Origin: JAHQVK01 sp036788295 | GTDB lineage: Bacteria; Myxococcota; Kuafuiibacteriia; Kuafuiibacteriales; Kuafuiibacteriaceae | Reading direction: 5' to 3' | NCBI GenBank assembly: GCA_036788295.1 | Contig: DAIQNR010000023.1 | Span: 1 to 64,000, forward strand | DNA: 64,000 bases | Shown: positions 1 to 10,147 of the stretch, piece after piece | How the letters are laid out: every line of letters begins with the position of its first letter | How positions within the stretch are numbered: position 1 is the stretch's first letter | The notes under the pieces: generated by a model | What the model saw: only the letters and a program-made list of their open reading frames with translations | Told to the model about the DNA's origin: nothing | Database searches by the model: none | Program-made: the position numbers and the translations under genes

Positions 1-2103
1 GGGCAGGAGCAGGGGGAGCAGGACCAAGTCGGCGATGAGCGCGGCCACGATCGCGGTTGCTGTGAGCAAGGCGAAGTGCCGGGTGGGCAAGAACTCGGAC
101 GGAACGAGCGCGAAGAAGCCGGCGGCGATCACGACCGTGGACAGAACGAGCGCCCGGCCGGTCCGGCGCATCGCCTCTTCGAGGCCGTGACCACGCCAGG
201 CGACGAGGAAATGCAGGGTGTCGTCCACCGCGATCCCGAGCGCGACGGCGCCGGTCATCGCCGTGCCCACATCGAGCGGCACGCCCAACGCGGCCACGAG
301 CAGCAGGTTGACCGCGACCGGGACCAGGTTCGGGATGGTGGCGACGAGCGCGAGCCGAACCGAGCGCAGCGCGAGCAGCAGGACGACCTGCATCAACACC
401 AAGGTCAGCGCCAGCGAGACGATGAGGGTGGTGCGCAGGCTGGTCTGCGAGTGCAGGGTGACGGGGAGGTTGCCGGTCACCTCGAGCGTCCACGTGGGGA
501 GTTGCTCGGCCCTCAGCGACTCGAGCGCCCGCTCGAGCCGTTCGAGCGGCTCGTGGGCGATTGTCTCGACGAGCAGCGCGACCCGGTGGTGGTGGCCTTC
601 GAGGAACCCCCGGACCGCCTCGGGGTGGTCCTCGAGCCACATCTCGGGGGCGGCAGGGAGCCGGTCCTCGCCGCTCATGCGAAACTCGGCGTCCCGGAGC
701 AGGAGCGGGAGGTCGAGCCGTCCTCGCACTCTGGGCAGCTCGACGGCGGCGGCAGCGAAGCGGTCGAGCGCCGAGAGCTCGGCTTCGAGCGCTCCAGGCT
801 CTGCCGACCGAAGGACCAGCTCGACGGTCATCAGGCTCGAGCCGGCCCGTTCGAGGGCCTCGTGGGCGGCGCGAGCGGGGTGATGAGCGGGAAAGAACTC
901 GACGGCGTGGGTCGGCGGCGGCAGCGAGAACGCGGCGCCGAGGCCGCCCGCGAACAGGAGTGCGGTGAGCGCGAAGACGGCTACGCGAGCTCGGCGGGCG
1001 ATTTCGAGCAATTCGAGCAGGCCCGCCTCGAGCCGGCGTCGCCCGCCGGTCCGCCACGGGCGGCGGGGCCCGAACCGGGCGAGCAGGGCGGGCAGCCCGA
1101 ACAAGAGGAGCGGGGCGCCGCCGAGCAGGCCGGCCGCGCTGAGCCAGCCGAACCGCCGGATCGGGATGACTTCGGCGAGGCCGAGGCTCGCAAAGCCGAT
1201 GGCGGTGGTCAGCAGGGCGAGCGCGACCCCGCTCGCCTTCTCGGCCGCCGCATTCCACGCCGCGGCGACGCGGTCCTCGCCCTCGCCGAGCCGCCGCTCG
1301 AACGCGAGCGCGACGTGAAGGCCGCTCGCGAGCAGGAGCACGAACAGGAGGGGCTTGGCGACGTTGACGACCAGGTTGGTGGACAGACCGAGCCAGCCGT
1401 ACGCGCCCTCCCCTCCGAGCACGCCGAGCCCTACCGGCGCGATGACGCAGGCCACGAGCCGGACGCTGCCGGTCAACGCGAGCAGAAGAAGCACGGTGAC
1501 CCCGCCGAGGATCGGGAGTCCCTCGCGCTCGACCCGGGCCCCTTCTCGGTCGAGCGCGAGGTGGAGCAGCGGGCCCCCGGCGGCGAGGATCGCCGCCCCT
1601 CGGGGCGCGAGCTCGGCCGCCAGGTCCGCCAGCTCGCGCTCCGCAGAGCGCCACATCTCGGGCTTTCCGGCGCGGCAGAAGCCGAGCACCACCGCCGACG
1701 GAGGCTCGAGCTCGAGCAGGCGTAGGCTCCGGCCGAGGGGTCCGCGCAAGGTGGCCTTCACCCTCTCGAGCGTGGGCGCGTCGAGCATGTCCGGGTCGCC
1801 CAGCACGGCCAGCTCATCCGGGTAGACCTTCTTCGGGCCGAGCACCCGCTCGACCGGAGGAAAACCCGAGACTCGGGTCTCGACCACCTCGACCGCGTGG
1901 GCGAGCGCGGGCAGATCGGGGGCCTCGATGCGCACCGCGAGGACCTCGTCGGCCCCGAATCGAGCCCGAAGATCGGCGTAGACCGCGGCCCGCTCGTCCC
2001 CGGTGGCCGAGATCGCCACCACCGAATTGTCCACGACGGGCCGGGGCGAGAGGCCGAGGAGCAGGCCGACGAGGAGGGAGATTGCGCCGAACGCTCCCTT
2101 CAT
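1..2103 (-). CDS. RND/MMPL-family transporter, 3' end cut by window edge
   Basis: Reading the minus strand from the ATG at 2103 gives an open frame that runs off the left edge after about 700 residues. It starts with a hydrophobic helix (MKGAFGAISLLVGLLLGLS), then a periplasmic domain, then a cluster of membrane helices (around 225-395), a second periplasmic domain starting near 415, and a second helix cluster. The segment GIAVDDTLHF, with acidic residues inside a membrane helix, is typical of the proton-relay helix of the RND superfamily. The two-fold repeat of one helix, a soluble domain and more helices is the MMPL architecture, so the protein probably exports a lipid or other hydrophobic compound across the inner membrane. 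The start overlaps the stop of the ABC ATPase gene as ATGA, which suggests translational coupling. The cargo cannot be told. The C terminus lies outside the window. Confidence 0.85.
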   Translation of the reverse strand, partial: MKGAFGAISLLVGLLLGLSPRPVVDNSVVAISATGDERAAVYADLRARFGADEVLAVRIEAPDLPALAHAVEVVETRVSGFPPVERVLGPKKVYPDELAVLGDPDMLDAPTLERVKATLRGPLGRSLRLLELEPPSAVVLGFCRAGKPEMWRSAERELADLAAELAPRGAAILAAGGPLLHLALDREGARVEREGLPILGGVTVLLLLALTGSVRLVACVIAPVGLGVLGGEGAYGWLGLSTNLVVNVAKPLLFVLLLASGLHVALAFERRLGEGEDRVAAAWNAAAEKASGVALALLTTAIGFASLGLAEVIPIRRFGWLSAAGLLGGAPLLLFGLPALLARFGPRRPWRTGGRRRLEAGLLELLEIARRARVAVFALTALLFAGGLGAAFSLPPPTHAVEFFPAHHPARAAHEALERAGSSLMTVELVLRSAEPGALEAELSALDRFAAAAVELPRVRGRLDLPLLLRDAEFRMSGEDRLPAAPEMWLEDHPEAVRGFLEGHHHRVALLVETIAHEPLERLERALESLRAEQLPTWTLEVTGNLPVTLHSQTSLRTTLIVSLALTLVLMQVVLLLALRSVRLALVATIPNLVPVAVNLLLVAALGVPLDVGTAMTGAVALGIAVDDTLHFLVAWRGHGLEEAMRRTGRALVLSTVVIAAGFFALVPSEFLPTRHFALLTATAIVAALIADLVLLPLLLP

Positions 2104-2894
2104 CGGATGGCGGCCCCGGTGAGGAGGGATCGAACCTGGTCCGCTTGGCGCAGCGGGGTCTCGACCAGGGCCCGGACCTCCTCGTCCGCCGGATGCTCGA
2201 GCAGCTCGCGAGGGGTCCCGACCTGCACCAGCCTGGCGCTGCGCATGATCGCGATCCGATCGCCGAGCGCGAAGGCCTCCGCCATGTCGTGGGTGACGAA
2301 GATCGCGGTGAGGCTGAGGCTCTCGCAGATCTCGAGAAAGCGAGCTTGCAGCGTCTCCCTGGTCGCCGGGTCGAGCGCGCCGAAGGGCTCGTCGAGCAGC
2401 ATGACCCGCGGCTCGGCAGCGAGCGCACGAGCGACGCCCACCCGCTGCTGCTGGCCGCCGGACAGGGCGGCCGGCGGCCGGCCCCGGTAGGTGGCCGGAT
2501 CGAGCTCGACCAGCTCGAGCAGCTCGTCCACCCGAGCCCGGATCTTCGGTTTGGGCCAGCCGAGCAGGCTCGGCGTAATCCCTACGTTTTCGGCCACCGT
2601 CAGGTGGGGGAAGAGGCCGATGCGCTGAAAGACGTAGCCGATGCGCCGGCGCAGCTCGGGGGCGGGCAGGGCCCTCGCGTCCTCTCCGAACAACCGCAGG
2701 CTGCCCTCCGACGGCTCGATGAGCCGGTTCATCATGCGCAAGGTCGTGGTCTTGCCCGATCCGGAGCTACCGAGCAGCACCAGCCGCTCCCCGGCGGCGA
2801 CGGTGAAGCTCACCCGGTCCACCGCTACGGTCCCGCCCTCGTTGATGGGCCCTCGTCCGCCGAACCTCTTCGTCAGCTCTACGAGCTCGATCAC
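2100..2894 (-). CDS. ABC transporter ATP-binding protein, glycine betaine/osmoprotectant type
   Basis: A 264-residue ABC ATPase with Walker A GSSGSGKTT, signature LSGGQQQR, Walker B VMLLDEPFGALD and the switch histidine in FVTHDM. The sequence around LRMMNRLIEPSEG and the YVFQ.IGLFPH Q-loop resemble the OpuCA/ProV subunits of quaternary-amine importers. It lacks the C-terminal CBS domains that many of those carry. The GTG at 2894 starts the protein at VIELVELTKRF, the usual ABC beginning; the longer frame upstream runs into the divergent hydrolase. No permease or binding protein lies next to it in the window; the adjoining downstream gene is an RND transporter, overlapping by ATGA. Either the permease lies beyond the left edge or this ATPase works with a distant permease. 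The family is clear; the substrate is inferred. Confidence 0.85.
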   Translation of the reverse strand: MIELVELTKRFGGRGPINEGGTVAVDRVSFTVAAGERLVLLGSSGSGKTTTLRMMNRLIEPSEGSLRLFGEDARALPAPELRRRIGYVFQRIGLFPHLTVAENVGITPSLLGWPKPKIRARVDELLELVELDPATYRGRPPAALSGGQQQRVGVARALAAEPRVMLLDEPFGALDPATRETLQARFLEICESLSLTAIFVTHDMAEAFALGDRIAIMRSARLVQVGTPRELLEHPADEEVRALVETPLRQADQVRSLLTGAAIR

Positions 2895-2973
2895 CGGGCG
2901 GAGGGGAGCACGTCGCGGGCCCGGAGTCTGCCCGCCGCTTGCCCTGCCGCTGAAGGGCTGGTCTGTAGCGCGG

Positions 2974-3879
2974 GTGCCAGCTGCCGACGTCAACGGGATC
3001 CGCATCGAGTACGACCTGATGGGGGACCCCGACAGTCCGCTCATCCTGCTCGTGATGGGCCTCGGTCAGCAGCTCATCTCCTGGCCCGATGACTTCTGCG
3101 CCGGCCTCGTGAACGCCGGCTTCCGGATCTTGCGTTTCGACCAGCGGGACACCGGCCTCACCACGAAGATCGAGGGCAAGAAGGAGATCAGCCTCGTGCA
3201 GGCATTCTTGCGGGCGCAGGTGGGCCTGCGGGTGCCCGCCCCGTACACCTTGGAGGACCTCGCGAGCGACGCCGTTGGGCTCGTGGACCACGTCGGGGCG
3301 GCCACCTTTCATGTGGTCGGCGCGTCGATGGGGGGCATGGTCGCCCAGATCGTGGCCCACCGGTGCCCGAGCCGGGTTCGGAGTCTGACCTCGATCATGT
3401 CCACGTCGAGCGAAACCCATCTTCCCCCGGCGAGACCGGACGCGCTCGCGCTCATCGCTCGGGGTCGTCCCAAGGGGACCAGGGAGCAGCTCATCGAGTT
3501 CGGGGTGCAGGCCAAGCGGATCCTCGCCGGGCCTGCGTTCCCCACCCCGGAGGACGAGATGCGCGCGGTCACCGCCCGAGCGGTGGATCGGATGTGGTAT
3601 CCGCCGGCGTACGCGCGCCACACGCTCGCGGTGCTCGCTTCGGGAGACCGAAAGCGGCTCTTGTCTTCGCTTCAGGTGCCAACGCTCGTCCTCCACGGCG
3701 GGGACGACCCGCTGGTCCCGGTGGCGCACGGGCAGCGGGTGGCGGAGCTGGTGCCCGGGGCGCGGTTCGTCGTGATCGAGGGGATGGGCCACGACCTGCC
3801 GCCGGGGGCCAAGCCGCTCTTGGTGGAGCACATCTCGAACCACGCCCGGGCATTCGAGGCCTCCGCGCCGAGCGATTGA
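2974..3879 (+). CDS. alpha/beta hydrolase
   Basis: A 301-residue alpha/beta hydrolase. The nucleophile elbow is VVGASMGGMVAQ (Ser), the acid is in HGGDDPLVP and the histidine in GMGHDLP, giving a complete Ser-Asp-His triad in the expected order. The oxyanion region is LILLVMGLGQQL, and FDQRDTGLT matches the strand before the cap that is common in esterase, lipase and peroxidase-like members. The start is taken at the GTG giving MPAADVNGIRIEYD, just before the first beta strand; a longer in-frame extension crosses the divergent ABC gene and has no homology-like features. The region 2895-2973 between the two genes must hold both promoters. The natural substrate is not predictable. No signal peptide is visible, so the enzyme is probably cytoplasmic. 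Confidence 0.85.
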   Translation: MPAADVNGIRIEYDLMGDPDSPLILLVMGLGQQLISWPDDFCAGLVNAGFRILRFDQRDTGLTTKIEGKKEISLVQAFLRAQVGLRVPAPYTLEDLASDAVGLVDHVGAATFHVVGASMGGMVAQIVAHRCPSRVRSLTSIMSTSSETHLPPARPDALALIARGRPKGTREQLIEFGVQAKRILAGPAFPTPEDEMRAVTARAVDRMWYPPAYARHTLAVLASGDRKRLLSSLQVPTLVLHGGDDPLVPVAHGQRVAELVPGARFVVIEGMGHDLPPGAKPLLVEHISNHARAFEASAPSD

Positions 3880-4001
3880 GAGGCGTTCTCGATGGAGCGG
3901 GCCGTCGGTCCTCGAAGGAGCGGCCCCGAGGGCGTCGCAGGGCCGGGGTGTGGCCCCGGAAAGGGCTTCGGGCTCGAGCCGCGACGAGGCAGGCTCAGGC
4001 C

Positions 4002-4952
4002 ATGAACGAGCGTCGCCCCGGTTTGCCCATCCCGTTCGAGCTCTGGCCGCAGCCCAACGACGCCAGCGGCTCGCCCCGGAAGGTCGGGGTCGAGATCGAG
4101 TTCGCCGGGCTCGGGGTGGAGGCGACGGCCGACCTCATCATCGAGCAGCTCGGCGGGCTGGCGCAACCGGTCGGCCCCCACCAGATCGAAGTGCTCGACA
4201 CCGAACTGGGCACGATCCGGGTCGAGCTCGACTCCCGGTTCTTGAAGGAGGAGCGGCACTGGGAGCTGCTCGAGGCGATCGGCCTCGACCCCGAGCTCGG
4301 GGCGCGCGTCGACCGGTGGATCGGCAGCGCGGCCGGCACCATCGTTCCGTGCGAGGTGGTGACCGCGCCGCTCGCCTTCGAGCAACTCCCCCTGCTCGAC
4401 GCGCTGCGGGAGCGGCTGCGCGAACAGGGCGCAAAGGGGACGGGCGCCGAGCCGTGGTACGCGTTTGGCGTGCACTTCAACCCGAGCCTGCCCTCCGAGG
4501 ACAGCGAGAGTTTGCATGCCCACTTGCAGGCTTTCTGCCTGCTCGAGGACTGGATCCGCGATGTCGGCCAGGTCGCGCTATCCCGCCGGCTCACCACCTT
4601 CGTGGACCCGTTTCCCGAGGAGTACCGGTCCGTGATCCTGGCTCCGGGGCGAGCGCCGCCGCTGCCGGAGCTGATCGACCGCTACCTCGACCACAACCCC
4701 ACGCGGAACCGGGGCCTCGACATGCTCCCTGCGTTTGCCCATCTCGACGAGGCCAGGGTGAAGCGGCGCATCGACGACCCGAGGGTGAAGGCGCGCCCCA
4801 CGTTTCACTACCGGCTCGCCAACTGCCGGGTGGACGAGCCGGAGTGGACGATCGCCGAGGAGTGGTCTCGGTGGGTCGCCGTCGAGCGCTTGGCCGCGGA
4901 CCGGGGACGCCGCGAGGATTTGGTCCGCCGCGGCGTTCGGGCGGAGGGCTGA
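4002..4952 (+). CDS. amidoligase family protein (Amidoligase_2)
   Basis: A 316-residue protein with the signature VGVEIEFAGLGVEAT near its start, typical of the Amidoligase_2 family in the glutamine-synthetase/COOH-NH2 ligase superfamily. Members are predicted to join a carboxyl to an amine using ATP, making amide or gamma-glutamyl-type bonds. Further family-like features are VELDSRFL, FGVHFNPSL, NRGLDMLPAFAHLD and a C-terminal segment FHYRLANCRVDEPEW. The ATG at 4002 gives MNERRPGLPIPFELWPQPN, and the whole downstream frame is occupied by family sequence. The stop overlaps the start of the next gene by one base (TGATG), which couples it to a class I glutamine amidotransferase-like peptidase. 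That pairing is known from genomic context for this family. The substrate is unknown; it could be a small-molecule amide or a peptide/protein modification. Confidence 0.85.
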   Translation: MNERRPGLPIPFELWPQPNDASGSPRKVGVEIEFAGLGVEATADLIIEQLGGLAQPVGPHQIEVLDTELGTIRVELDSRFLKEERHWELLEAIGLDPELGARVDRWIGSAAGTIVPCEVVTAPLAFEQLPLLDALRERLREQGAKGTGAEPWYAFGVHFNPSLPSEDSESLHAHLQAFCLLEDWIRDVGQVALSRRLTTFVDPFPEEYRSVILAPGRAPPLPELIDRYLDHNPTRNRGLDMLPAFAHLDEARVKRRIDDPRVKARPTFHYRLANCRVDEPEWTIAEEWSRWVAVERLAADRGRREDLVRRGVRAEG

Positions 4953-5794
4953 TGGGGAGGCCTCGAATCGGAATCACCGGCCCGGACCGCGGGGGACTCG
5001 CCGGGTGGTTGTTTGGCGCGTTTTCGGTGTTCCGGGCCGGAGGATGGCCGGTCCGGATCCGGCCGGGGCGGCCGTACCGGGGCGCGCTCGACGGGCTCAT
5101 CATCGGCGGCGGCGCCGACGTGGATCCCGGGCTGTACGCGGCCGAGCCGGCCGAAGATGAGGTCTCGGTGGAAGAAGCCGGCGAGGACCTCGAGCAGCGG
5201 TTCGCCGCGGTGGTCATCGGCGTCATCCGACGGGCCTTGTCCCTCTCCTCCCGCGGGCTCGAGCCGGGCGGAGACCGGGCCCGGGACGCGCTCGAGACGG
5301 AGTGGCTCGAGCGGGCCTTCGCCGAAGATCTGCCGGTGCTCGGGATCTGCCGAGGCATGCAGCTCTTGAACGTCGTGGGGGGCGGAGACCTCATCCAGGA
5401 CATCCGGCCGATGTACACCGAGCATGCGTACGTTCGGAGCGTGTGGCCTCGAAAGCGCATCGAGGTGAAGGCGGATTCGCTGCTCGCACGGACGCTCTGC
5501 CGCCGGGAGTGCCGGGTGAACGCGCTTCATCGGCAAGCGGTCCAGCGCCTCGGCGACGGTTTTGCGGCGGTCGCCCACGAGGCGTCGGGGGTGGTGCAGG
5601 CCATCGAGCACGTCGAGAAGCCGTTCGTGCTCGGGCTGCAGTGGCACCCGGAGCTGCTCCCGCAGGTCCCGGCGCAGCGGCGGCTGTTCTCGGGGCTCAT
5701 CCGGGCCGCTCGGCGGCGCCGCTTCGAGCAGGCCGGGTCCCTTCCGGCTCCGCCGGAGCGGGTGCTCGAAGAGAAGCCGGGCAGGGAGGCGTAG
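4952..5794 (+). CDS. class I glutamine amidotransferase-like peptidase (C26 / gamma-glutamyl hydrolase type)
   Basis: A 280-residue C26-type protein. The nucleophile is in LGICRGMQLLN, and the other two catalytic residues are in GLQWHPELLP (His and Glu). GLIIGGGADVDPGLY is the conserved turn seen in PuuD-like gamma-glutamyl-GABA hydrolases, and VNALHRQAVQRLG matches the substrate-side histidine segment. A lid of about 60 residues (around 50-115, including EEAGEDLEQRF) between that turn and the nucleophile strand is longer than in PuuD. The protein probably hydrolyses a gamma-glutamyl or related amide. Its one-base overlap with the amidoligase gene suggests the two act on the same bond or metabolite, one forming the amide and the other trimming or recycling it. 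The next gene starts 60 bases downstream. Confidence 0.85.
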   Translation: MGRPRIGITGPDRGGLAGWLFGAFSVFRAGGWPVRIRPGRPYRGALDGLIIGGGADVDPGLYAAEPAEDEVSVEEAGEDLEQRFAAVVIGVIRRALSLSSRGLEPGGDRARDALETEWLERAFAEDLPVLGICRGMQLLNVVGGGDLIQDIRPMYTEHAYVRSVWPRKRIEVKADSLLARTLCRRECRVNALHRQAVQRLGDGFAAVAHEASGVVQAIEHVEKPFVLGLQWHPELLPQVPAQRRLFSGLIRAARRRRFEQAGSLPAPPERVLEEKPGREA

Positions 5795-5853
5795 CCGACG
5801 GGACCCGCTGGGGGATGGTTGACCGGAAAGGGGGACGGTGGTGGGTTTTGGGG

Positions 5854-7205
<1,352 letters not shown>

Positions 7206-7209
<4 letters not shown>

Positions 7210-9284
7210 CGGCCCGGCTTCACCCGAGGTCCGTGGCGGGGGTCGTCCTCGCCGCCGCGCTCGCGCTGGGGGCCGAGCCCGCCGTGCTCGAGCGAGGGGG
7301 CCCGCACGGCGCGCAGGCGGTCTCTGGCGACGTGCCCGATGTCGTCGCCGAAGGCGGGCGCGTGGTCGCGTGGGGCATGACCGAGGTCCCGGGCGACAGC
7401 CGTCTATCGGCCGCTCTCGCCGCGGTCGAGGCCGTGACCCGCTCCGAGCTCGCCCAATATGTCGCGGTCGAGGTGGAGAGCCTGATGGAGGACCGCCTCG
7501 CCTCGGACGGGCGTCGCGCCGTGCGGGACGAGACCCGCGCCCGTGTGCAGGCGGTGTTGCGAGGAGAGGTGTCGGTCACCACCGGCTGGGCAAAGCTGAG
7601 GCGAGGGGATGCCGTGGTGCTGCGGCTGGTAGGACGGACCGAGCTCGGCGCAGGCCGGCTCCGCGCCCTCGTCTCGGGGCTCGCCGCCGGCGCCGACGCG
7701 CCGCGGGGCGACCGCACCGGCAGCGCCGTCCACGAGAACGCGCCCGGCTGGGCCCACCGCGGGGACGGCGCCGATGATCGGGGCCACCGCTTCGTTTGCG
7801 AAGGCGAGGGCAGAACCGAGGACGAGGCGCTCGGGGTGGCAAGAGCGCTGTGCGACGACAAGATCTGCCGGCTGTGCGGGGTCGAGATCGAGGCCCGGCT
7901 CGAGACGATCGAGACCCTGGACGGCGTGGACGTTCAGCGGAAGATCGTCGAGCGGTGCCGGCGGGTGCGAAAATCGGACAGCCCGCTCGCACGGCGCAGC
8001 CTGGATTGCGGAGCCGATCGTTGCCGGGCCTGGATCCTCATCGAGTACCCAAAGAGCCGCCAGGAGGCGGAGTGCCGGGCCGCGGCGGAGGGGGACTTCG
8101 ACGACCCCGAAGCCTGCATGACCGCGATCGATGGGTTCTCGAAGACCGAGGGCTTCAGCGCGGCGAGCTTTCGGCGGAGGGTCTCGCTGCTCGAGACGGC
8201 GGCGCAGGCGTGCGCGAACATCGACGTTCGACCCACCCCCCGGCTGCAGGCGCTCGACAAGCGCCTCCGCGACGGGATGAAGACGTGGCTGACGCGGGCG
8301 ACGCCCGACTACCTCGCCCGGTACTGGCTGAAGCCCCACCCCCCGATATGGGAAGACTACGAGGGCAGCCCGTCCTTCGGGGAGCGGTTCGAGATCCTCC
8401 TTGGCTACCTTCGGAGCAAGCCGCCGCTGCTCGACGCCATCGAGGCGGCTCTGGTGGACGACGCCGAGCTCGATACGCCCGCTGGCATCGAAGCCGCGCT
8501 CGACGCTTTGCGCCGGGCCCCGCTTGAGCCCGGCTACGGGGTCGAGCGCACATACCGGGTCCTTCTCGAGCGGGTGCGCGTCCTTCACCGGCGGGGGCGG
8601 CTGACGGCAGACGTCGAGCCCATCGCCCAATGGATGCGCTCCCGGTACCCGCCCGAAACGACCACGGACTGGCCGGCGGTCACCGATCTCTACGGCCTCT
8701 TTCGGGCCGACGATCTCATCTCGGAGGCGGAGTGGGCCTATGCGCGGTCCATACCTTCGACGTGGCGGCTACGCTTCCTGCAAGAGCTGCTCGAAGTCGA
8801 GGGCCACGCCCACCGAGGCCGCGCGAGCCAAGAGGTTCGAAAGGCTCGGTTCTTCGAGGCGCTCGAGCTCGGACTCGGGGAGAAAAAGACTCCGGGCAAG
8901 GCGTTCGTCGGCGCGATGCCTCGACCGGCGCCAGAGTTCTTCTTGGCCATCAGTCAGGATCTGCCCGCTGAGGTATCCGCGGCCCTCGAGTACGATGAAC
9001 TCGAGAGACATCTCCCCGGGCTCGACCACTTCGTTGCAAGAAGAACCACCGAGCGCTTCGCGCTGTACCTCGCGCGGCACCTCGCCGAGATGGATGCCCC
9101 CGACTGCGTACGCCTCGGGGAGCGGCTCGAGCGCCTCGAGGGGGCGGGGATACGGCTGCCGGACATGAGCCGGGCGATCTGCTCCTGTCTGTCGCGCCCC
9201 GAGGCGTCGGTGCAGTCGGGCAACGACTCGAGCCTCTACCGGCGCGCGCTCTCCGAAAGGTACCCATGCGTCGCGCCGCGCTGA
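7206..9284 (+). CDS. exported protein of unknown function, LPP20-like N-terminal region and Cys-rich domain
   Basis: A 692-residue protein starting at a GTG that overlaps the stop of the response regulator. Residues 1-26 form a signal peptide (RSVAGVVLAAALALGAEP). Residues about 50-165 (VVAWGMTEVPGDS..., then SELAQYVAVEVESL) resemble the LPP20/lipoprotein stress-type fold, in which a short-named precursor domain is followed by an amphipathic helix. Residues about 198-290 form a second, cysteine-rich module (CEGEGRTEDEAL, CDDKICRLCGVE, RCRRVRKSD, CGADRCRAWILIEY), probably disulphide-bonded. The remainder is alpha-helical with no motif I recognise. It is probably periplasmic. It overlaps the next gene by 19 bases, so the two exported proteins are likely made together. 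Function unknown. Confidence 0.7.
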
Positions 9285-10144
9285 TCCTCCTCGCCCTGAC
9301 CGGGCCGACCGAGGCCGCGGCCTCTCCGTGCGTGTTCGAGGACGTAGGCGTCCCGCCGCTGAGGTTTCGAGATCGCCTGGTCATCTACCAGCGGCGGGTG
9401 CTCTGCCCCGGCCCGGCGCAGGGTGAGATCCGGGTCGAAATTCGTTCCGCGCTCGGCAAGCAGACCCACGTCGTTTCGGAGAAGACGCGGAAGGTCGCCG
9501 GGAACGGCCGGTGGAAGAACCGGATCGATCTGGTCGAGAAGGGGTTTCCGAACCACTACTGCCGGCTCGCCGAGCAGGCGCTCGAGGCCGGGAAGCTCCC
9601 CCGGTGGGCGGCCAAGAAGGCCCGCCTCGGCCAGTTTGGCGGAGTCGAAGCGGTGGTCTTCCCGGTGCCGGTGACGGCGCGGCTCAGCGGCTCGGGCGGC
9701 CTCGCCGGGCTCGAGGATCGACAAGGCGCGGAGGCGTGGTGCCGGCTGTGCCCGAGGCCAAAAGGCACCGTCGGATTCTACGAAGGGCGGGCCATGGCCC
9801 GCGAGCTCGGGCCAAAGACCCGGCTCCGGGCCGAGCTCGACGGGAGCTTCTTTCGGTGCGCGGCGCCCCACTCCGAGCTCGAAATTCGGTTCTTCTCCGC
9901 CCCGGAGGAGGCCGGCCTGAAGCACGCGATGCGCCCGGTGCTCGTGCTCGAAGGTCTGAAACGGCGGCTTCGCCCTCGCGACGACGGCACGTATGGGCTC
10001 GAGGAGGCGGCGCCCCTCCGCGAGCTGTGCCAAAAGGTGCCGGCCTCCGAACGCCGGCACCTCGCGTGGGAACTCTCCGGACCAGGGACGCTGAAGGCGG
10101 TGGGTGGAGGCGGCCGGTCGCGAACGTCGCTTCGGTGCCCTTGA
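9266..10144 (+). CDS. secreted protein of unknown function
   Basis: A 292-residue protein with a clear signal peptide (MRRAALILLALTGPTEAAASP), so it is predicted to be exported. The mature part contains well-spaced cysteines (for example SPCVFEDVG, RRVLCPGP, HYCRLAEQ, WCRLCPRP, FFRCAAP, RELCQKV) that could form disulphides, and many basic residues. I recognise no catalytic motif or named domain. The start lies 19 bases inside the preceding exported-protein gene. The gene ends three bases before the stop of the convergent D-cysteine desulfhydrase gene, leaving no room for a separate terminator. Confidence 0.65.
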   Translation: MRRAALILLALTGPTEAAASPCVFEDVGVPPLRFRDRLVIYQRRVLCPGPAQGEIRVEIRSALGKQTHVVSEKTRKVAGNGRWKNRIDLVEKGFPNHYCRLAEQALEAGKLPRWAAKKARLGQFGGVEAVVFPVPVTARLSGSGGLAGLEDRQGAEAWCRLCPRPKGTVGFYEGRAMARELGPKTRLRAELDGSFFRCAAPHSELEIRFFSAPEEAGLKHAMRPVLVLEGLKRRLRPRDDGTYGLEEAAPLRELCQKVPASERRHLAWELSGPGTLKAVGGGGRSRTSLRCP

Positions 10145-10147
10145 GGG

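Noticed and set aside
76..1725. A long open frame on the plus strand rich in Glu, Arg and Gly
   Set aside because: It is the shadow of the RND transporter on the minus strand, which has membrane helices and the GIAVDD motif and runs off the window edge.
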